From: Apostichopus japonicus
Lineage: Eukaryota > Echinodermata > Holothuroidea > Aspidochirotida > Stichopodidae
Direction: 5' to 3'
NCBI RefSeq assembly: GCF_037975245.1
Contig: NC_092568.1
Location: 3,102,001 to 3,166,000, forward strand
DNA length: 64,000 nt
Shown: one piece after another, positions 48,301 through 59,300 of the stretch
Numbering within the stretch: position 1 is the stretch's first letter
How the letters are laid out: each line of letters starts with the position of its first letter
Translations under genes and position numbers: made by a program
The notes under the pieces: model-generated
Told to the model about the DNA's origin: nothing
Seen by the model: the letters and a program-made list of their open reading frames with translations, nothing else
Database searches by the model: none

Positions 48301-51300
48301 CCATGAATATTCAATGTTGAGCTCTAAGATTTACCACCCACAATGCACCACCACTGACTTTGCTATTGATAGATTTATAATCTGCTGCAGAATACACAGG
48401 GAATGAAAATGCAAGCTTCAATTTTTTGGCATCAACTAGAAGTTATGAAAAGTTCAGTTCGGTGAAGGACAGTGGGGTATAATACGAGGCACTTTTAATA
48501 GAAAGCAATGAAGTTATGGGGAATTTTGGTGATTTTGAAATAAATACCTCTGATTATTACATAACTAATATCTACATAACATCATATAGAAGAGTATTTA
48601 CATAAATTATTTCCCTTTTGTGAAACTTTGAATTGAATGTCAGATGTGTTTTTGGTTGTTATTTTGGATAGAAATGTTTGTTTGATATAGAAATGTCTTC
48701 AAGATGTTACTCTGGGGTAAACCTTCCCACTTGTGAATTAACACCAGTTGGAATTTTAGAAAAAGGAGTTTTAGAAAAGTCCATTTCATCTTCTGCTGAA
48801 TGTTGTATTTCACAATCAAACTGATTTTACCACCCTCAAGGCTGGGATTGGTTTTAATTGTGGATAAATTGATTTACCTTGGATCACAAAACGTGAAGCT
48901 CATGTCCATTCCATGCCTGCTCATGAACATGTTCCCATCCATCCGAATCTCTACAACAGGCAGCGGTTGTATGGGACGACACAGGCATATCAGGCCCTCC
49001 ACAGTGAAGCCAGAATTGTTTGGTGATGATTTGAGTTTTAATCGGCCGCTGAAGTTAACAACCTGCAAATTAAAAAAAAAGAAAAAAGAAGCTACTAATT
49101 ATTTGTCTTCTCCAATTTCAAAGCCTGCTCATTTTTGTAACGATGACATTTGTAATATTTCTTTAAACAGTTTATTTTCCCCTTCGATGAGAGTATAAAA
49201 TAAAGCTTGAATTATATTAAAGAAAATAACGTTACTTGATTCAAGGCAGACATGCAAAGTGCACCCTTGAAGGTAAAACTCCATTGAATCCGACATAAAC
49301 ATTAAATGTTGATGGAAACTGATTTAATATCTTCCTGTAAAGATTATGTTTTACCATGGTTTTTACAAAGATCACATAGAGATGGTATTGAAAATGCTTT
49401 CAGTTTAGAAGGTCAAATGTCAGCCTAATGAGTCAACAATTTGAGTTAATATCCTACCCACCCTCTGTCTCTGAAGCATGACACAGTTTGTGAGGTCAGG
49501 TTTCATTTAGGGTTGTGGGTTTGTAAGTAAGAAAATGAACTTCATGAATGGTTTCCTGCTAATTTAGGGTTTAATAAACTTGGAGTTATTATGTACGACT
49601 TTAAGAAGCAGCTTTGTATAGGACAATGGTTTGCCAATGTCCATGACAAGGTGGTTATGGAACAAATTCAGCACATGTGGCAACCTCATGTAGTTTTTGC
49701 TTTCATTAAACCATACACAAATAGATCACACAATAAAGAAGACTTTGTTGAGACTTCCACTTGATTCACTTCACAATAGTAGTTTGGTGGGACGGATGGC
49801 GTATTTAACGCTCAAACTATTTTGAGCAGGAAGAAGGTCTCCTTTTCTTGAAGTTGAAAAAAATCTTAAAAATAATATAAATATATATTATTTTCAATGA
49901 ACTTGATGGCCATTGTAGTTTTTCCAGCCTGTGTGAGCAAAACATAGACTTTTTTTAACTGCAGTGTGCTTGCTGCATGAGACTGTGGAACTGCATGAAC
50001 TATTCACTAGCCCTACAATATGTAGCTTTCAACCAGCTAAATAAATATTGGCCACTGTCTTACCCATTCCCTGTACATAATTTGTACTAAATATGAGTTG
50101 TCTACATGGTAAGTATAAGGATTAGCCCACATTTTGACCTTGACCTATCATCTACATAATGACAGGCATACATATGTCAGTTTTTACACAGATCAACTAT
50201 GAGATCTATCTATGTTGCCACTTCTAGAGAAATCACATTTCATAAGCTGGAATTCAAACACATGCAACCACCCATAAGTATCCCACTCCTCCCCTTACTC
50301 TATGGCAATGGTTCTATGTCATTGGCAACGACTCTGTTTTCAGTTCAAAATGGTTCACTGCTTGGTTAACTGTTTGGCAGGAGGGTAACCTTCCTCAAAC
50401 TTACCATGTAACTTGCTTTAAGCCAAATAAAATGTTTGATCACTTCTGGTCATTGGGTGTAGTACTATGAATCACCTCAAGAGGTACAAATATAGAATTT
50501 AAAAATATACAAGAACCATTTCAACTTATTTCACTGCTTTACTCTTTTCCTTTGTCAAAATATTCCGTGTCTCCACCTACTCCTCACATGACAACACAAA
50601 TTTCATAACAAGAGCAACTTTTCACAATATCTGAATTCTTAGAAATGTCAGCATCATAATGCGACTGTGACAGGAGGTCATGCCCGCCAAATGAACCATT
50701 TAAAAGCAGCTCATTGAGTATCTACTTCGATGGGAACACCTGATCTTTAACTGCAGAGGCATTTCCTGGTCTTGTCAGCACTTTAATTTTCATGACAGTC
50801 ATCTTCACTTTGGAATTAAAAAGTTTCTGTTGACCTATGACCTATGCAACTAATTTGGGTAACAACATGAATGACAAGATTTCAATCAGTGTGGATAAGA
50901 GAGTGATATTTTTGAGATATTGATAGTTGAAATTGTCACGGTTTGCACGGAGTGGACTTGAAGCAAACAGATTTAATGTCACAGACTTTGCACAATCACC
51001 ACCACATATTTTACCTTGCTTTAAGTTTTCAAGCTATCGTTTTGAAGGTAGATTGGGTTCTAACTTTACTTTAAAAGGATAAACCATGTCAAAATTTGTT
51101 TGTGATTGATGAAAGGGGTCATATATCCCAAGCATCATAGTGAACTTTACACTCAATCCCTATACTACCATTTTCAAGATAACATTATTTTGAAGTTGAC
51201 ATGTTTTGTACCAAAAGTGAACTCTGAAGCAAAACAGGTGTGATTTCAGAGAAGCAGACAGATAAATTTCCCTCCACTTTTCTACTTTTTCTCAACATTT

Positions 51301-53285
51301 GGATGCATCTCAATATTAATACACTACAGTAATATGTACACTACGAACTCCACATTCCTCTACGTAAAGTTGGGGATCCTCTCTTTTAATACAATGTCAA
51401 AATAATAAAAAGGAAAAAAGTCAAAGTGTAACTACACTATGCCAGTTTTCTTCCATGGGACTCAAAACATGTTGTTTCAACCTACCTCAAATGTTTGTAT
51501 GGCAAGAAACAAGAGGGCAGTATTTAAGTACAGATATGATCACTGACAATAAAGAACCAAAGAGTCAAGCAAATGTGCCAAGTATTAAGTGAGAGAACAA
51601 GTTGCGACTGAATATAATACATTAACCTAAAAGCTGCACAACTGATGTAATTTTTTCCCCCAATCTTTTGCTGATATAAAATTAAAATACCCTAATTTCT
51701 ACCGGGAAGGTTATGTTTGAATACCGTACCATGCCTTTAATTAACAATGAAGCAAGTCATTGGAGTAATACATGATGTGATCAACCACAAATTTATCAAA
51801 TAGATATGAGAACTTTTCCATCCTCTTCAGTTTTTAACGTCTTGGCAAGCTATACAGTTGACATTGTGCTTATGGCGATGAGAAACTGACACCTTTTTCT
51901 TTTTCTTTTTGTAAGATGTCATCTCATCCTGCATGTTCATAAATTTTTAGATCATTATAAATTGAAATATAAGACTCATTAATATCTATAAGCACATGTG
52001 TGTACATAAGCTACCTGTATGTCATTTGATGGCTAAAGACGTCAGAAAACCTTCAAAGTTTTCAATATGAATCTGGCCACACTTGTTCTCTACCAATGTA
52101 ATAGCCCCAGTAGTTTGATAACAGAATTGGACATTGGTGATAAAGAGAGTGCAAAGTGGAGGATTATATTTTGTCCTTTATATTGTTTTAAGCTATATTA
52201 AAAAACAAACTATTAAGATCATATTCCTCTAATCTGAATCATAAGTAATCAGACACACATTTCTCAGTTTTCACCAAAAAACAAAAGGGAATAATATAAC
52301 CATGGATTCCTTTTTGTATATTATTTTATATATTCATATATTGTTTTAAGCTATTTCAAAACAGACTTTTAAGATCATATTTCTCTTATCTGAATCATAA
52401 AAAATCAAACACACATTTCTCATTTTTCACCCCCCAAAAAAGGAATAAAAATACCACAAATTCCTTTGAATCTAAAAATGCTTTACCTAATATGTATTAG
52501 CTGACTATAAACTGTGATCAAGCTTCTCTAAATACCAGCCCATATACTGTAACAATGAACATGCAATTCAATAGGACAATTATCTTGACTACCATCAAAT
52601 AAATATCATCTCATTTATGAATGCCGCTTCCTCTTTCAGTGGTATCAAGAAAGGCAGCAGATGATATTGGTCGGGGTACGTGACATAATTACCACCTTTA
52701 TGTTCATAATAGCATGATTTATCCTAAAGTTTATTATCACCCTTTATAAAAACAAATGTAATGTGACCCTTCACCTCCCACAATAATAACAGGGTTCTCA
52801 TATTTAACAAAAGGATATCAATTCACGTTACATAGGAGGTTCAATAAAGCTGTATTTTATTGTTTACTGAGTTCATGGTTTTTTTCAGGATTCGTCCTTG
52901 ACTGATATTTGACATCCATATAGAAAGCCACTCAATGATTCTCATATATCAAGTGGGTTGTACAGAACAAGTTCAGTCATGCTTTTTGTGGCGGTCGGTG
53001 CATGTATGTAGTGTCTTCAGACTTTGACCTCTTTTGAAGTTTGACATTCTCTGAGGACACAGGGTTCTTGCAAAGACAAGTATCATCAAAACTGATGTTA
53101 AGGCCCTCGTCTTAGGTGTTTCATTGATACACACACACACCTGCGGCACATACCAGCAATGCACACAAACATATTCACAGGTAACTTTTGCATTTGGCTA
53201 GGAATAAAATATCAGCATTCACTGAACGAGATTAGTGACATGACATCTCTGAACACCTGACAAATCTGTTACAGATGCAAACACC

Positions 53286-53344
<59 letters not shown>

Positions 53345-56300
53345 TTACTTTCCTTCAGTCAAATTTGGATTCAACACATTTATAAACTATTAACAATAGC
53401 AATGAAGATGAAAGTTGTCTTGAAGTAGTACTTGACCAAGGTAGTGCTCTTATGTATTATTTACCCTGTAGCCAACGACCTTGCCTTTTCCGCTAGAGGA
53501 CTTCTTTGACATTACCGATCGCATCCGCAAGAAGAACGACCTCTCTTGGATAAAATCTGAGATGGATACATACTCCTCATCTGCAATGAAACAGATAAAA
53601 AAAAAAAAAAGTTGATATTTTGCTTGAAGTGCCTTGAACAATAAAACTATTGTTTAAACAATATAAAACTGAACAGATGCTTTATATGAAGATTTGGTGA
53701 ACATAACATTAATAGAGGCCACTAAAATTATGCAACTGAGTAATGATAAAGTACTAAATGGCAGCTTTAGTGAACCCTCCTCCCCCCTCCCTTCAGTATA
53801 AAATTGATCTGCTTCAGATTCAAACTTAAAGTGAGCTCCTGAAAATGTTTTAAATTTAACAAGATATTGAATTAACAACTAATTATTAAACCTTAAAGAC
53901 AAGTCTTCCTATGCACATTATACCCAATGTAACACATTAAAGCAGGCATTCAATGTGTTTTCCAAACGGCTGCTTACAAATCAAAGAAGCTTGCGGATCA
54001 AACCGAGGGGAAATTTTGTCTTCCTCGGCAAACAATGCACTACAAAAACTGAAATCAAAATGCCAAGGTCACATACATTTTGTGTATAATCTATAAATAG
54101 TGTACAGTGAGCACTTGTGACAGTGTATACCGTAGGCAAAAACCCGGTCTTTCTTTCGGAGTTAATATCTATTTCATTTGTAGCAAACTTATGCTTTTCT
54201 TGCAGTCGGAATTTTAATCATGCAGAATGCATCTGAGTGTACCTGAGATGGGGATAGAATGATTGTTAAATCACATTTTTATCTCATACAAGCAAGAGTG
54301 ATGATGGTGGGTAAGGAGTAAAGCAGGAAAAACGGGAAAAAATGATAGGAAAGAAAGGTGGAGAGAGAGATGTTTGATGCTTCAAGCATTGCACTAGGGG
54401 ATGTACTGACCACTCTTGCTTGTTTGTCTTAGAGTAAGCATAAATAAATTGTAAGCCATAAATCATCCTATGTACTACATTTTGACTCATTACCAGAATG
54501 CAAAAATGCATTGTGGTTTCGATGATGTATGATTAGCAGTTTTCTTTGTGAATCTGATGTAATGTATAGTGAGGGTGTACAACATACTTGATCTTAGTAA
54601 TACAATGAAAAGCAGTGTGATGTGACAAACAATAAATTCACAATGACACAGGCTGTCCTTGTACGAAATACATATTACACATGAGATCTGCCCAGGCTTA
54701 CCTTCCTGAGATAGCGTGTTTACAAGGTTTTTACAATTTGACCCCTGGTGACCCCAAATGACCTTTGACCTCCACCAAATACAATGTTTCTTGTACTTAA
54801 TGTGGTCAAAATATAATGGATAATGCGCCAATTGAGTTCATGTGATCTTTAGTGGCAAACTTGCTTTGTCTTGTTCTATTGGTTCCATAAATTATAAGTT
54901 TTCTCTCTCATGAAACACTTTGGAGATAACAAGATGTAAAGAATAAAAGTCTCCCATAGGAATGTTAGTATAGAACCCTATATAACATATCAACATTGCA
55001 GGTTAAAGTAATGTAGAACCCCCAGACACAATTTTTTCCTGAAAATACCCCCCCCCCCCCAGGGGCTGCCAGTAGAAAGGGTGTGATGGTCCCCAAGTGT
55101 AATATGATTTTACCACCTCCCACAAAGATACATTAGATATATACAGTTTCCTCTCTAAACTCACATTGCCTCCCCCCAGCAAATACTCCTCTTGTGACCA
55201 CTTGGAAACTTCAGACTGTCATAAAGTTGCTCAGGTTCAAAATTTTTCTTCGAAACAGGAACTATTTATATCAACCTTGAAAAAGAAATCACTATTTTGG
55301 CACCTCTGAATGATTTATCAACTCCCTTAGATGACAATGCAACAAACCCAACACCAGCAAGGTATGGTCTTTGCCATACTCCAGAAAAAAACGCTTCAGT
55401 TTTGCTTTTGTAACTAGCACCATGGAGTGTAATAAATACTTTGGAACTATATGGGGTATACTTCATCCAGTAGGCACATCAGGCAATTGGACATGATAAA
55501 AATATATTGTACAAAACCAATTTAAACATTACCAAATCCAAAACACCTTTGACCTCACACAACTACCAGTAACCATATACTCTTTTTACTAAACACTGGT
55601 TTTTAGAACCATGGAGTGTGCTGAAGCTGTACTCCTTGAGATAACCAAATTCACACAGACTCATATTTTGACCATTGTTCACCTCAAATGAACTTTGACC
55701 TCTACCAAAAGAAATCCATTAAATTGAACCAAACTAACTGGTTGACAGGTAGTCTTCAACAGTTTAAGATGATCACAAAAATCTTTAATTAATTCAGCAA
55801 ATGCACAAGAACACAAGGTATTTTATATTTCTTGCACTACTGTCACAAAAGATGTTCAAACGCCTCAGAAGTCTCTTTAATTTTCCTGACAATGATCTCA
55901 GTCATTAATATACAGTTAAAGCCTTCAGCACTATCATAGCAAAATTGTGTGCACAGAGGGTAATGATCAAATGGCTAACGCAATGGTCCTAAGACCTAAC
56001 TATTGCGGGTCAGAATTAATCCCTGCCAGATCGTTACCTTATGTCCATGGGCAAGGCACTTAATGAACATTGTCTCTTAACCAAGGTGCATAATTGGGGA
56101 CCTGCAAGGTAACTTGTAAATATAGTTAAATATCCTATCGCAAGTAGCAGCTATTCAAACACTTCAAACCACACATGTCTTGCCTTGCTATAGGACCACT
56201 TTCTGTAGGCTACATAATAGTAGGGTAGTGAAGGCCAACTTGCAGAACGCAGCCAGTTTGGTCCAGGGCCGCATGTTACCCATCTGTGACATATAACCAT

Positions 56301-59300
56301 GATGATTATTTGGTTTGTCTCTCCTTAACCTACAAATACCAGATGAGTACACACTATTTTGAATGAGATGAAAATGCTGCAAATGTGGCATTTTTCTTGA
56401 GAACTATTAAGTTGAAAGAAACCTATATAAACGGGGGCTGGTAGGAAGGAATGGTTGCAGACAGACTTCTATTATTGAAACTCAGCAGTCTCACTCCTAA
56501 CACAAGAAGACACAGATTTTGGATCAAATACAGCAGAAGTGGGTCATAGTGACACAGAGTGGGAGTGTTTCATATCACACATAATTTAAAAACAAAAACA
56601 AAAAAAAACAGAGATAATACTCCAACAGCTTGAGTACCATAATCATTCAAAGTAAGATTCGTGCACCATCAAGTCAAAATCTAACATCATTAGCATATCA
56701 CACAGGATGAACCTTGTTAAAGTATTACCCGTTTTCCTTTAATGTTAAACTCATTCTGTTGATAAGGTACAATACCCTGACGGAGATAAAAGCTCTGTTT
56801 CTTGAGCTAATGGATTCAGGTAATCTGTTCTCCAATAGGCAAATATTTAAAGATAACAGTAGGGAATTATTTACGGCTAACGACCTGGGAGGCCTGTCTT
56901 GTCATCTCACTGTTTAAACAGCTTCACCCAACCTAGAAAATCCAGAGTAAAGCATTATAGACAGGGCATATTATCACATAATGGATGAACAGAGCAATAT
57001 TTAATACTCTGTCAAACGGGTTGGCATATAATGAATAAAATATGGAAGGTTCCCATACATCATATCAACATTGTGCATTTATTGGAAAGTTTGATATCTG
57101 TTTTCCTACAACTTAATACATAAAACACTGAAAGAAAAAAGAAAAGTTTATATACAGAATGTATGTTTTAGGTCCATGGTATTCAAACTTTTTGCCACTT
57201 GTTTTTTACCAAAGATATTAACAACTTCATTTTAAATTTTGAATTTGTTGCTGACGACGCTCAAGCAGTTATTGACGACTCTTGGTCTTCAAATGAAACA
57301 AATTCAAACTTTTATCAAGATTTGTCACAAGTTCAAAGAATTAATGGCCTACCTTATTCTCGCTCTTTCTTTTTTATGTTACAATATCACACAGACACAG
57401 ATCAACTGGCTTCCTTTCACCAACGAAACATTCTCTTTATATGTTTTTAACTTCTCTGCTTCAACACTGACATTTCTATTGAGTCGTCCTATGTTTTGAT
57501 GTCTGTGCTATATACCTTTCACATGAGAGGAGAGAAGAGGATAGGGGGAATAGACGAAGAGCTTACTCAAATGTGCTATGCAAATGCAATTTATATAATA
57601 TTCCTAGATGGGAGTATCTAATCTGGATGGCCACCACAGTACTCATTCCGTATGAGACATGAATAATCTGGATCCCAGGCTGGTTGCCCCAGTGCATGAA
57701 TAGTCGCAAGCAGCGTGAGTTCCGGATTACATACGTGTTTGCAATCAAACTATCAAAACACATTACAAAAGGGGCTGACCATCCCCACACCCCCTCCTTC
57801 CCCACATGCATCCTTTGTTTACCTGTTTGATTAAAGAAGTTGACACTCATGGCTGTGGGTCTGTCCTTTGTTCCCTCCATCCCGTAGCCTTTGAAGGTCT
57901 GTTGTCCAGGTACGGACACCATGAACTGCTTCGCCAACTCCTTGTGGTCATCAGGGTGGATGAAATCCAGCATGCTCTTTCCAAGCATCTCAAACTATAA
58001 TTGTCATGAAAATTCCATATTAATTGTACACGTGGCCAATATAACATTAAAGTTTGTATTGATGTGGGGGACATTACGATTTATTTGCATACATATCCTT
58101 GCAAGAATGTTACTGAAGGTATGGTTCACATCATATACCTATAATGTGTATACCGCCAATGATGATCTAATGGGCCACAATGAATTCCAAAATTGTCATT
58201 TACCATTTTATCACAGACTTTAAGCAATGCCACAAGGATCAGAAATATGAGCTAATATGTGACATTCTTGGTCACCTATCAACACTTTAACCATCTTCAG
58301 TGTTTCCAAATAGGGTTTTGTAAGTAATTTAACGATTCTGGAAGATGAAACCTGGATCCCATCAAGCACCAAGAGGGAAATCTAAGCAGGCTTTCCTTCT
58401 GGGTACCTCACCCTTCCCCACCCACCCCCAGCCCCCCACCCTCTCTCAGGTATTGTTTTAAATCTCTGACACAAAGTAGTGTATACTTAGAAACAAAATG
58501 GGCCAAAATTCTTTACTAATGATAGCAATAAATATTTATTATGATTCATACCTTATAAGGAATCATTGAAACTTCACATTTTAAAGTAGAATAGTATTAA
58601 AGTAGTTTGTACACAGGAACCACAGTATTTTATATGAGATAAAATTCTGAGCCTTCAAAACTGCTACAGTAATTCTGAACTCTAAATTTTTGCCTGCTTT
58701 GAAGTTCAGTGATATGAACTGACTGAATAATTCAATGTTAATGAACAACAAAGACAGAAATCAAACTAATATACTCAATAATCCACATAAATACGATAAT
58801 TGTCCAAAAATCTTGATGATTCACCATTAAGCACCAGTCTATAGTTCAACAATATCTACGTATAATATTAAACTAGAGAAAAAAGTAATTTGATAGACGG
58901 AACAAATACAAAATACGATAAGTTTCAACAAAGGTCTTAATCGCTCTTGGATTTTCTATCATTATGATATCATTTTGTGACTCACATAACTATAAACATA
59001 CCTGGTGAATGCCAAGATGCTTGCTTGCATTCTCTGATATATAGTAAATTTGTCCTTTCCTTGATATGAAAACCAGAAACCCATTCCATGCCTATAGAGA
59101 AAGAAAACATGAATAAAATAATATTGGAGGTAATGTCTGACATTAATCATGATAATCTCAGAATATATAAAAACAGACAAAAATACATGAAAACATTTAG
59201 TATCTTCATTACAGTCATTTTGTGTGCCTATTCGAGCTCAGTTGACCTCAAAGTACCAATTTCAAAAAGGTCCTTGTAATCACCAAGGGGATCTACATAT

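Larger units (their letters stand above)
49063..53464. other. bHLH-PAS intron with repeats
   Basis: Contains a weak family A copy at about 50120-50260, family B copies at about 50880-50990 and 51100-51370, a duplicated segment at 52181-52450, and (AT)n at 53291-53341. No exon fits between the contiguous PAS segments. Confidence 0.65.
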